Assembly: GCA_011525065.1 (NCBI GenBank)
Contig: WTIY01000267.1
Coordinates: 1-5,965, forward strand
Source: Flavobacteriales bacterium
GTDB lineage: Bacteria; Bacteroidota; Bacteroidia; Flavobacteriales; Flavobacteriaceae
Length of the DNA stretch: 5,965 nt
Reading direction: 5' to 3'
Shown one piece after another: positions 1 to 4,785 of the stretch; position 1 is the first letter of the stretch, and every line of letters starts with the position of its first letter. The notes under the pieces were generated by a model. It was given only the letters and a program-made list of their open reading frames with translations, did not search any database and had not been told where the DNA came from. Position numbers and translations under genes: made by a program.

Positions 1-17
1 TCTTTTAAATCTGCCAT
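1..17 (-). CDS. rplL: Ribosomal protein L7/L12, 5' end only (partial)
   Basis: Reading the minus strand, an ATG at 17-15 opens a frame encoding Met-Ala-Asp-Leu-Lys plus two bases of a sixth codon before the window ends. Bacteroidetes L7/L12 proteins commonly start this way, and the gene after rplJ in this operon is almost always rplL. L7/L12 is the multi-copy acidic stalk protein that binds the C-terminal helix of L10 and recruits translation GTPases such as EF-Tu, which is encoded in the same window. The start is preceded by A-rich sequence with no Shine-Dalgarno motif, as for its neighbours. Only five residues are visible, so the call rests mainly on gene order and the start peptide. Confidence 0.82.
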
Positions 18-31
18 TTTCTATCGTTTTA

Positions 32-56
32 ATGTAATTTTTAATTTATGTAATTT
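32..56 (-). repeat. Two 9-bp direct repeats in the rplJ-rplL spacer
   Basis: The 62-nt A/T-rich spacer between rplJ and rplL holds two copies of ATGTAATTT (plus-strand reading) at 32-40 and 48-56, with a 16-bp period. No hairpin with a U-tract and no TAnnTTTG promoter box is visible in the spacer, so rplL is probably co-transcribed with rplJ. The repeat may be chance in A/T-rich DNA or may contribute to the unstructured leader that lets rplL be translated more than rplJ; the function is unknown. Confidence 0.4.
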
Positions 57-79
57 ATTTAGTGCAATATTTTAGCGAA

Positions 80-595
80 TTAACGCTCTGATAAGGTCTT
101 GACCAATCCTGCAATGGTTCCACCGCCACTCTTAAGGGCAGAGACCACGTTTTTAGCAGGTGATTGCAACAAGCCGATGATCTCTCCGATAAGTTCGTCT
201 TTAGACTTAACGTCGACAAGTACATCAATTTGCTCATCACCAATATAGATGGCTTCCTCTACGAAAGCCCCTTTGAGAATTGGGCGATCAGACTTTTTGC
301 GAAAATCCTTGATCACGCGCGCAGGAGCATTATTTACTTCTGACACCATCAATGAGGTATTCCCTTTAAGGACATTGGTCAAATCACCAAAATCCTTATC
401 AGAAGACTCCATGGCTTTCGCCAACAAGGTATTTTTCACAACATTCAGCTTGACACCGGCCTTAAAACAGGCACGACGCAAATTTGACGTTGCCGCAGCA
501 TCAAGACCGGAAATGTCGGCCAAATAAATGGTCGAATTATCCGCGAGCTGGGCAGTCAACTGTTCAATTACTAATGATTTTTCTTCTCTAGTCAT
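80..595 (-). CDS. rplJ: 50S ribosomal protein L10
   Basis: This 171-residue protein has the usual length for L10 (uL10), the base of the ribosomal stalk. The N-terminal domain, about residues 1-135, binds 23S rRNA together with L11. It contains the typical Arg-Arg-Ala-Cys-Phe-Lys and Val-Val-Lys-Asn-Thr-Leu segments near residues 40-57. The C-terminal part (about 136-171, with Gln-Ser-Pro-Ala-Lys-Asn near 144-149 and a Gly-Gly-Gly hinge near 157-159) ends in the helix that carries L7/L12 dimers. The ATG at 595 begins Met-Thr-Arg-Glu-Glu-Lys, a normal L10 start. The gene lies 14 nt after rplA, with rplL next. In E. coli L10 represses its own mRNA through a long leader; that leader cannot fit in 14 nt here, so any such site would lie inside rplA or work differently. 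Confidence 0.97.
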   Translation of the reverse strand: MTREEKSLVIEQLTAQLADNSTIYLADISGLDAAATSNLRRACFKAGVKLNVVKNTLLAKAMESSDKDFGDLTNVLKGNTSLMVSEVNNAPARVIKDFRKKSDRPILKGAFVEEAIYIGDEQIDVLVDVKSKDELIGEIIGLLQSPAKNVVSALKSGGGTIAGLVKTLSER

Positions 596-609
596 TTCTT
601 ACGGTTTTA

Positions 610-1305
610 CTACTCAGCAAATCTCTTGGCATCGATGGCCACACCAGGACTCATGGTACTAGACATGAATATACTCTTGATGTAAACCCCTTTAGATGCC
701 TGAGGCTTTAGCTTGACAAGGGTTGTGATTAATTCTTTTGCGTTTCCTGCAATTTTGTCCGCATCAAATGATGCTTTGGCAATTGCGGCGTGAACGATAC
801 CAGTTTTATCCACTTTGAAGTCGATTTTACCAGATTTCACATCAGAAACGGCTTTAGCGACATCCATGGTTACCGTACCAGTTTTTGGGTTAGGCATCAA
901 TCCACGTGGACCTAAAATACGTCCTAGGGGGCCTAATTTACCCATCACACTTGGCATGGTCACGATGACGTCGACATCGGTCCATCCTCCTTTAATTTTA
1001 TCGAGGTATTCATCTAATCCAACAAAATCCGCACCTGCTTCTTTAGCCTCGGCTTCCTTGTCAGGAGTTACCAAAGCCAAAACCTTGACGTCTTTACCTG
1101 TTCCATGAGGAAGGGTAACCACACCACGAACCATTTGATTGGCTTTTCGTGGATCGACATTAAGGCGTACAGCAAGGTCTACAGACGCGTCGAAATTAGC
1201 GTTTGTGATTTCTTTGACTAAAGCAGAAGCCTCCGACAATGAATAAGCCTTATTCGGCTCAATCTTGGCGACCGCTTCTTTTTGCTTTTTTGTTAATCTT
1301 GCCAT
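610..1305 (-). CDS. rplA: 50S ribosomal protein L1
   Basis: The product is 231 residues, the standard size of L1 (uL1), which forms the mobile L1 stalk near the E site and helps deacylated tRNA leave the ribosome. The signature [13 protein letters not shown] lies at about residues 131-143, in domain II. Domain I is formed by the N-terminal part (about 1-65) and the C-terminal part (about 160-231). The start at 1305 gives Met-Ala-Arg-Leu-Thr-Lys-Lys-Gln, a normal family N-terminus. It lies 21 nt downstream of rplK, the usual rplKA pair. In other bacteria L1 binds the rplK mRNA leader and represses both genes; a structured leader is present before rplK here (1777-1816), but its link to L1 is inference. 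Confidence 0.98.
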   Translation of the reverse strand: MARLTKKQKEAVAKIEPNKAYSLSEASALVKEITNANFDASVDLAVRLNVDPRKANQMVRGVVTLPHGTGKDVKVLALVTPDKEAEAKEAGADFVGLDEYLDKIKGGWTDVDVIVTMPSVMGKLGPLGRILGPRGLMPNPKTGTVTMDVAKAVSDVKSGKIDFKVDKTGIVHAAIAKASFDADKIAGNAKELITTLVKLKPQASKGVYIKSIFMSSTMSPGVAIDAKRFAE

Positions 1306-1326
1306 TATATAGATTATTTTTCTTGA

Positions 1327-1764
1327 TTAAAAAGGTGCAGTACCTCTCACTTTAACTCCCATTGAACGCGCTGTACCGGCTACCATTTTCATAGCAGACT
1401 CGATGGTAAAAGCATTCAAATCTGGCATCTTATCTTCGGCGATTACCTTAACTTGATCCCAAGAAATGGTGGCTACTTTCTTAATGTGTGGTTCTCCAGA
1501 GCCCTTCTTTACCTTTGCCGCTTCAAGGATTTGTACTGCCGCAGGTGGGGTTTTAATAACGAAGTCAAAAGACTTGTCCTTGTAAACCGTAATTGCAACA
1601 GGCAATACTTTACCTTGTTTGTCTTGCGTTCTGGCATTGAATTGCTTGCAGAATTCCATGATATTAACTCCTGCAGCACCTAAAGCGGGTCCTACTGGTG
1701 GAGAGGGATTAGCCGCTCCTCCACGGACTTGCAACTTTACAATTTTACCTACTTCTTTTGCCAT
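1327..1764 (-). CDS. rplK: 50S ribosomal protein L11
   Basis: The 145-residue product matches L11 (uL11), which binds the GTPase-associated centre of 23S rRNA next to L10. The N-terminal domain carries [10 protein letters not shown] at residues 20-29, the conserved proline-rich helix that contacts thiazole antibiotics such as thiostrepton and helps trigger stringent-factor activation. It is followed by Gly-Val-Asn-Ile-Met-Glu-Phe-Cys-Lys at 32-40. The C-terminal rRNA-binding domain includes Lys-Gly-Ser-Gly-Glu-Pro-His near 87-93 and ends in the typical Met-Gly-Val-Lys-Val-Arg-Gly segment. I see no missing key residue. The start at 1764 yields Met-Ala-Lys-Glu-Val, and the gene heads the rplKAJL set after a 68-nt leader downstream of nusG. 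Confidence 0.98.
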   Translation of the reverse strand: MAKEVGKIVKLQVRGGAANPSPPVGPALGAAGVNIMEFCKQFNARTQDKQGKVLPVAITVYKDKSFDFVIKTPPAAVQILEAAKVKKGSGEPHIKKVATISWDQVKVIAEDKMPDLNAFTIESAMKMVAGTARSMGVKVRGTAPF

Positions 1765-1776
1765 TGTTTAAAATTT

Positions 1777-1816
1777 AAAAACCGGTTTTTCTACAGTGGA
1801 AGCCTCAGAAAAAACC
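1777..1816 (-). promoter_or_regulatory. rplK leader: hairpin and adjoining 14-bp palindrome
   Basis: The nusG-rplK spacer (1765-1832) carries two linked elements. A hairpin spans 1784-1816: in the transcript GGUUUUUUCU (1816-1807) pairs with AGAAAAACC (1792-1784), with one bulged U and a 14-nt loop GAGGCUUCCACUGU. Directly after it the DNA is a perfect palindrome, AAAAACCGGTTTTT (1777-1790), ending 12 nt before the rplK start. No U-tract typical of a terminator follows the stem at the right distance. In other bacteria this position is where L1 binds mRNA to repress rplKA; I infer a similar role as possible, but I cannot identify a clear L1 recognition motif. Confidence 0.45.
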
Positions 1817-1832
1817 TATTATAGCGTAACAA

Positions 1833-2387
1833 TTAAACTTTTTCTACTTGCATGTAACTCAATTCAAGTGGTGTTTTCCGACCGAAAATTTTCACCATTA
1901 CCTCGAGTTTGCGTTTTTCTTCATTAATTTTTTCAACATTTCCGTTAAATCCGTTAAATGGCCCATCAATTACCTTGACGGTTTCACCAATGATAAAAGG
2001 AATATGTATGCTTTCATCCTGGACTGCTAATTCGTCCACTTTTCCGAGCATTCGATTGACCTCATTTTGTCTGAGCGGCACAGGCTCTCCACCTTTGACC
2101 TCACCGAGAAACCCAATAACACCATTAATGGCTCGGATGATGTGTGGTATTTCACCAGCTAGGTTGGCCTGGATCATAATGTATCCAGGAAAATAAACAC
2201 GCTCCTTGTTCACCTTCTTGCCGTTGCGTATTTGAATCACCTTTTCAGTGGGTACCAAAACCTGTTCGATAAAATTTTCAAGATTCAATCGACTAACTTC
2301 GGATTCGATGTAGGACTTGATTTTATTCTCCTGTCCACTCACCGATCGAACAACGTACCACTTTTTATCGCTACTGGTCTCTGACAT
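1833..2387 (-). CDS. nusG: Transcription elongation factor NusG
   Basis: This 184-residue protein is NusG, the universally conserved elongation factor that binds the RNA polymerase clamp, influences pausing and Rho termination, and can link polymerase to ribosomal S10. The NGN domain covers about residues 9-112 and contains Lys-Trp-Tyr-Val-Val-Arg near the start and Pro-Gly-Tyr-Ile-Met-Ile in the middle. The C-terminal KOW domain covers about 131-184, with Gly-Glu-Thr-Val-Lys-Val-Ile-Asp-Gly-Pro-Phe and the terminal Leu-Glu-Leu-Ser-Tyr-Met-Gln-Val-Glu-Lys-Val. The length is ordinary and there is no extra inserted domain, so this is the housekeeping paralogue and not a specialised UpxY/LoaP-type factor. 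It starts 11 nt after the secE stop, consistent with one transcript and likely coupled translation. Confidence 0.97.
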   Translation of the reverse strand: MSETSSDKKWYVVRSVSGQENKIKSYIESEVSRLNLENFIEQVLVPTEKVIQIRNGKKVNKERVYFPGYIMIQANLAGEIPHIIRAINGVIGFLGEVKGGEPVPLRQNEVNRMLGKVDELAVQDESIHIPFIIGETVKVIDGPFNGFNGNVEKINEEKRKLEVMVKIFGRKTPLELSYMQVEKV

Positions 2388-2398
2388 AATGCTGTCTA

Positions 2399-2587
2399 CT
2401 AAGCTTTAATCCATTGAAAGTATTGACCAATGACACCGCTAAAAACAGTATCTACACCCCAGATAGCTAAGGCTAGAACTACAGAAAACGCAGCCACCAC
2501 AACGGTAAGCCTCTGGGCCTCTGACCATTCGGTCCAAGTCACGTGGTTCTTTAGTTCATTATAAGATTCTTTGATATAGTTTATCAT
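2399..2587 (-). CDS. secE: Preprotein translocase subunit SecE
   Basis: A 62-residue protein of the short, single-span SecE type found in most bacteria other than enterobacteria. An amphipathic N-terminal helix, about residues 3-25, contains the Glu-Leu-Lys-Asn-His-Val-Thr-Trp core that lies along the cytoplasmic face and packs on SecY. Residues about 27-50 form one hydrophobic transmembrane helix. SecE clamps the two halves of SecY and is essential for the Sec channel. The gene sits between tRNA-Trp and nusG, the standard secE-nusG pairing. Its start at 2587 is preceded by AAAAGGCC, the nearest thing to a ribosome-binding site in the window but still weak. Confidence 0.96.
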   Translation of the reverse strand: MINYIKESYNELKNHVTWTEWSEAQRLTVVVAAFSVVLALAIWGVDTVFSGVIGQYFQWIKA

Positions 2588-2627
2588 GGCCTTTTATGTA
2601 TTTAATCTGCTTTGGGCAGGGCTCCAG

Positions 2628-2700
2628 CACGGGTTGAGAGACTCGAACTCCCGACACCTGGTTTTGGAGACCAGTGCTCTACCAACTGAGCTAAACCCGT
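2628..2700 (-). tRNA. tRNA-Trp (anticodon CCA)
   Basis: On the minus strand a 73-nt cloverleaf begins ACGGGTT at 2700 and closes with AACCCGT followed by discriminator G at 2628. The D arm has GCTC/GAGC. The anticodon loop CTCCAAA is closed by CTGGT/ACCAG, placing anticodon CCA at 2667-2665, which reads UGG. The T arm contains GTTCGAGTC. The 3' CCA is not encoded; the next bases are CTGG. It lies between tuf and secE, starts 3 nt after a strong hairpin, and must be cut from a polycistronic transcript because no promoter fits in front of it. Confidence 0.97.
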
Positions 2701-2703
2701 AAC

Positions 2704-2748
2704 AAAAGTCAAGGCATCCTGCAAAAAACAGGACACCTTATGACTTTT
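2704..2748 (-). terminator. Terminator-like or processing hairpin between tuf and tRNA-Trp
   Basis: After the tuf stop codon the transcript can form a long imperfect stem: AAAAGUCA (2748-2741) pairs with UGACUUUU (2711-2704). Inside this are a 2-nt bulge, a 3-bp segment AGG/CCU, a 2x2 internal loop, and a 5-bp UCCUG/CAGGA helix closed by a U-rich 7-nt loop. The 3' arm ends in four U and is followed by GUU, then the first base of tRNA-Trp. The shape fits a weak intrinsic terminator or attenuator that lowers secE-nusG-rpl expression relative to tuf, or an RNase processing site. The stem is visible in the sequence; the choice between roles is inference. Confidence 0.55.
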
Positions 2749-2762
2749 TATCTAAACTTGAA

Positions 2763-3950
2763 TTAGTCTAAAATTTCAGTTACTTGACCAGCACCTACTG
2801 TTCTACCACCCTCACGGATCGCAAAACGTAGACCAACACTCATCGCAATTGGTTGGATCAAATCAACTGTAATGGTCAAGTTATCCCCTGGCATTACCAT
2901 TTCAACACCGTCAGGAAGGTTGATGTTTCCTGTTACGTCAGTTGTACGAACGTAGAACTGTGCACGGTAGTTATTGTGGAATGGGGTGTGACGACCACCT
3001 TCTTCTTTTTTCAAGATATAAACCTCAGCTTTGAATTTAGAGTGTGGTGTAACTGATCCTGGCTTAACAATAACCATCCCTCTCTTGATATCAGTCTTTT
3101 CGATACCACGTAGAAGAATACCTACGTTATCACCAGCCTCACCGCGATCAAGGATCTTACGGAACATCTCAACCCCTGTAATGGTAGAGGTCAATTTTTC
3201 ATCACCCATACCGATGATTTCAACAGCATCACCAGTGTTGGCAACACCTGTTTCGATACGACCTGTTGCAACGGTACCACGACCTGTAATCGAGAATACG
3301 TCTTCGATTGGCAACAAGAATGGCTTGTCTACCTCACGAAGTGGCTCTTCGATCCAAGTATCTACGGCCTCCATCAATTCAACAACGGTATTCACCCATT
3401 TTTCTTCGCCGTTCAATGCACCAAGTGCAGAACCTTGAACAATAGGACCGTTATCACCATCGTACTCGTAAAAGCTCAATAGGTCGCGAATTTCCATTTC
3501 TACAAGTTCAAGTAGTTCAGGATCATCAACCATATCCACTTTGTTCATGAATACAACGATTCGTGGAATACCAACCTGACGTCCTAAAAGGATGTGCTCA
3601 CGAGTTTGTGGCATTGGACCATCTGTAGCAGCAACTACTAAGATAGCACCATCCATTTGAGCAGCACCAGTAACCATGTTCTTTACGTAATCCGCGTGAC
3701 CTGGACAGTCAACGTGAGCGTAGTGACGGTTTGCTGTTTGGTACTCAACGTGTGAGGAGTTAATGGTAATACCACGCTCTTTTTCTTCAGGAGCGTTGTC
3801 AATTTGATCGAAAGATCGGGCTTCAGAATGTCCTTTGTCAGCCATTACTTTAGTAATCGCTGCAGTCAAAGTAGTCTTGCCGTGATCAACGTGACCAATC
3901 GTCCCAACGTTCAAGTGTGGTTTTGACCGGTCGAAAGTTTCTTTTGCCAT
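2763..3950 (-). CDS. tuf: Translation elongation factor EF-Tu
   Basis: The 395-residue product is EF-Tu, the GTPase that delivers aminoacyl-tRNA to the ribosomal A site. Domain 1 shows all G motifs: the P-loop Gly-His-Val-Asp-His-Gly-Lys-Thr at 19-26, switch I Arg-Gly-Ile-Thr-Ile at 59-63, Asp-Cys-Pro-Gly-His at 81-85 with the catalytic His85, Asn-Lys-Val-Asp at 136-139, and Ser-Ala-Leu at 174-176. Domains 2 and 3 follow from about 210 and 305; domain 3 has Gly-Gly-Arg-His-Thr-Pro-Phe at 318-324 and Arg-Thr-Thr-Asp-Val-Thr-Gly at 335-341. The usual Arg-Pro-Gln-Phe-Tyr reads Arg-Ala-Gln-Phe-Tyr here, with Ala330 at codon 2963-2961. The gene lies downstream of four tRNAs and upstream of tRNA-Trp, as expected for the tufB-like locus. 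The start is preceded by A-rich sequence with no Shine-Dalgarno motif. Confidence 0.99.
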   Translation of the reverse strand: MAKETFDRSKPHLNVGTIGHVDHGKTTLTAAITKVMADKGHSEARSFDQIDNAPEEKERGITINSSHVEYQTANRHYAHVDCPGHADYVKNMVTGAAQMDGAILVVAATDGPMPQTREHILLGRQVGIPRIVVFMNKVDMVDDPELLELVEMEIRDLLSFYEYDGDNGPIVQGSALGALNGEEKWVNTVVELMEAVDTWIEEPLREVDKPFLLPIEDVFSITGRGTVATGRIETGVANTGDAVEIIGMGDEKLTSTITGVEMFRKILDRGEAGDNVGILLRGIEKTDIKRGMVIVKPGSVTPHSKFKAEVYILKKEEGGRHTPFHNNYRAQFYVRTTDVTGNINLPDGVEMVMPGDNLTITVDLIQPIAMSVGLRFAIREGGRTVGAGQVTEILD

Positions 3951-4009
3951 TTTGTATTAGTTTAACTTAGTTATTTATTAGTGTTCAAATTATTCATTTC
4001 ATTTGTTCG

Positions 4010-4081
<72 letters not shown>

Positions 4082-4088
4082 TTGTGTT

Positions 4089-4129
4089 GTTTTTAACCCC
4101 CTGTTTCAAGGCACAGAAAGGTCAAAAAC
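4089..4129 (-). other. Long hairpin upstream of tRNA-Thr(GGT), alternative to 4125-4156
   Basis: In the minus-strand transcript GUUUUUGACC (4129-4120) can pair with GGUUAAAAAC (4098-4089): ten pairs including one G-U. The stem continues inward through UU/GG wobbles and CUGU/ACAG to an 8-nt loop GCCUUGAA. The hairpin ends 7 nt before the mature 5' end of tRNA-Thr(GGT). Its 5' arm is the same GUUUUU stretch used as the 3' arm of the neighbouring hairpin, so the two cannot both form completely. The fold is seen in the sequence; any regulatory meaning is inference. Confidence 0.5.
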
Positions 4130-4156
4130 CACAGGCGCATAGCGCTTGTGAGTTTT
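4125..4156 (-). terminator. Terminator-like hairpin just after tRNA-Gly
   Basis: Starting 1 nt after the tRNA-Gly 3' end, the transcript can form AAAAC (4156-4152), a bulged U, CACA (4150-4147), an A-C mismatch and GCGC (4145-4142). These pair with GCGC (4138-4135), UGUG (4133-4130) and GUUUU (4129-4125) around a UAU loop. One further U follows. The stem with a trailing U-run resembles an intrinsic terminator, but tRNA-Thr and tuf continue in the same direction with no room for a new promoter, so partial attenuation or 3' processing of tRNA-Gly is more likely than full termination. Confidence 0.5.
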
Positions 4157-4157
4157 G

Positions 4158-4230
4158 AGCGGGAGACCGGGTTCGAACCGGCGACATTCAGCTTGGAAGG
4201 CTGACGCTCTACCAACTGAGCTACTCCCGC
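4158..4230 (-). tRNA. tRNA-Gly (anticodon TCC)
   Basis: A 73-nt cloverleaf begins GCGGGAG at 4230 and ends CTCCCGC plus discriminator T at 4158. The D arm is GCTC/GAGC. The anticodon loop CTTCCAA is closed by TCAGC/GCTGA, with anticodon TCC at 4197-4195, which reads GGA and GGG. The T arm has GGTTCGAACC. No CCA is encoded (CAA follows). It is the third of four tRNAs before tuf, the position of E. coli glyT, and the first one served by the internal promoter at 4304-4334. Confidence 0.97.
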
Positions 4231-4234
4231 AGGG

Positions 4235-4254
4235 ACCCAAAATTCATTTCGGGT
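4235..4254 (-). other. Hairpin abutting the 5' end of tRNA-Gly
   Basis: ACCCGAAA (4254-4247) pairs with UUUUGGGU (4242-4235) over eight positions including one G-U, closed by a UGAA loop, and ends 4 nt before the first base of tRNA-Gly. There is no terminator-type U-run after it. It probably belongs to the leader removed by RNase P or another nuclease; that role is inferred from position only. Confidence 0.5.
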
Positions 4255-4303
4255 GTGATTTACAGCATGTCAAATTCGCCATTGTTGCCCGTAAAAAGGC
4301 GTG

Positions 4304-4334
4304 CAAAGATAATTAAAAATGAGTCATTTACAAA
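4304..4334 (-). promoter_or_regulatory. Bacteroidetes-type promoter inside the tRNA cluster
   Basis: On the minus strand a TTTG at 4334-4331 is followed after exactly 19 nt by TATCTTTG at 4311-4304, a full match to the Bacteroidetes -33 (TTTG or TTG) and -7 (TAnnTTTG) consensus at a normal distance. Transcription should begin a few bases beyond 4304, roughly 4300-4297, giving a leader of about 70 nt before tRNA-Gly. It would drive tRNA-Gly, tRNA-Thr(GGT) and tuf independently of the first two tRNAs. It lies in the only long spacer of the cluster (4231-4491). Confidence 0.8.
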
Positions 4335-4375
4335 AAATAAGAGCTGCTTTCCAACACTTATAGATTCATGACTCA
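4320..4375. repeat. 8-bp inverted repeat around the internal promoter -33 box
   Basis: TGAGTCAT at 4320-4327 and its exact reverse complement ATGACTCA at 4368-4375 are separated by 40 nt. The first copy lies within the promoter spacer between the -33 and -7 boxes; the second lies about 35 nt upstream of the -33 box. Each is followed on the plus strand by the similar string CATTTACA, after two extra bases in the second copy. The arrangement could be an operator pair or the base of an RNA stem in read-through transcripts; the function is unknown. Confidence 0.45.
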
Positions 4376-4491
4376 CATTTACACCTCCAGGCAATCGCTC
4401 TGGCTCCGTCAATCAGTTCAACTCAACTCAAAGGGATCTTGTCCCCAAGTTCTCTAAAATTTGATTTGAATTAAAACTGAAATTCAATTTG

Positions 4492-4574
4492 TGGGGAGAG
4501 CAGGATTCGAACCTGCGAAGGTAAAAACCAACAGATTTACAGTCTGTCCTCGTTGGCCGCTTGAGTATCTCCCC
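4492..4574 (-). tRNA. tRNA-Tyr (anticodon GTA)
   Basis: An 83-nt class II tRNA starts GGGGAGA at 4574 and ends TCTCCCC plus discriminator A at 4492. The anticodon loop CTGTAAA is closed by ACAGA/TCTGT, placing GTA at 4540-4538, which reads UAC and UAU. A long variable arm follows, as is normal for bacterial tRNA-Tyr, and the T arm has GGTTCGAATCC. CCA is not encoded (CAA follows the discriminator). It is second in the cluster, like E. coli tyrU, and is separated from tRNA-Gly by an unusually long 261-nt spacer. Confidence 0.97.
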
Positions 4575-4612
4575 AGTGCACATCTCAGTGCTTTAATAAG
4601 AACGTTTTTTTG

Positions 4613-4686
4613 AGCCGATGGAGGGACTCGAACCCACGACCTGCTGATTACAAATCAGCTGCTCTAGCCAGCTGAGCTACACCGGC
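4613..4686 (-). tRNA. tRNA-Thr (anticodon TGT)
   Basis: A 74-nt cloverleaf begins GCCGGTG at 4686 and ends CATCGGC plus discriminator T at 4613. The anticodon loop TTTGTAA is closed by GCTGA/TCAGC, giving TGT at 4652-4650, which reads ACA and, by wobble, other Thr codons. The T arm has GGGTTCGAGTCCC. CCA is not encoded (CAA follows). It is the first gene of the tRNA-tuf unit, the position of E. coli thrU. Its first 19 nt, and much of the acceptor and D arm, are nearly the same as in the tRNA-Thr(GGT) at 4010-4081, as expected for isoacceptors charged by one synthetase. Confidence 0.97.
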
Positions 4687-4706
4687 AAAATCTCGACTTC
4701 TTTCAC

Positions 4707-4734
4707 AAAAAAAGTCCGCTATTTCTAACGGACT
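4707..4734 (-). terminator. Intrinsic terminator after hpf
   Basis: The transcript of the xerC-hpf unit can form a nine-pair stem AGUCCGUUA / UAGCGGACU (4734-4726 with 4721-4713, one G-U) closed by a GAAA tetraloop and followed directly by six more U residues (4712-4707). It begins 51 nt after the hpf stop. This is the clearest Rho-independent terminator in the window and acts only in the minus direction. It overlaps the expected start site of the promoter at 4736-4767, so it separates hpf from the tRNA-tuf unit. Confidence 0.85.
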
Positions 4735-4735
4735 G

Positions 4736-4767
4736 CAAATGTAGAGAAAAGTTTTTTTTAAATGAAA
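4736..4767 (-). promoter_or_regulatory. Probable promoter of the tRNA-tuf unit
   Basis: TACATTTG at 4743-4736 matches the Bacteroidetes -7 box TAnnTTTG exactly. Twenty nucleotides upstream lies TTTC (4767-4764), a one-mismatch match to the -33 TTTG box, in an A/T-rich region. No other candidate is visible between hpf and tRNA-Thr(TGT). Transcription should start about 4-6 nt beyond the box, near 4732-4730, inside the 5' arm of the terminator stem. The -7 match is seen; the start site is inferred from the family consensus. Confidence 0.6.
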
Positions 4768-4785
4768 CATTTTTAAGAGAAAAAA

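Noticed and set aside
55..243. Minus-strand open frame overlapping the end of rplJ
   Set aside because: It overlaps rplJ in another frame, has no recognisable domain and spans the rplJ stop.
815..1108. Plus-strand open frame opposite rplA
   Set aside because: It lies wholly antisense to a clear L1 gene, resembles no family and has no promoter; it reflects codon bias on the opposite strand. The same applies to open frames opposite rplJ (249-527), rplK (1453-1683), nusG (1909-2196), tuf (3031-3438) and hpf (4811-4999).
1818..1823. TATAAT on the minus strand just upstream of rplK as a -10 box
   Set aside because: The rest of the window fits the Bacteroidetes TAnnTTTG promoter type, and no TTG-type upstream element is evident at a suitable distance; A/T-rich DNA yields this string easily.
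3951..4009. TAATTTG in the tRNA-Thr(GGT)-tuf spacer as a tuf promoter
   Set aside because: It has one base too few between TA and TTTG to match TAnnTTTG, and no convincing -33 box; a better promoter lies at 4304-4334.
4378..4491. Small hairpins (for example 4387-4403) and short ATG frames in the first half of the Tyr-Gly spacer as a small RNA or leader peptide
   Set aside because: Stems are 4-6 bp with no U-tract, and the ATGs meet stops within a few codons, so no gene or terminator can be supported.
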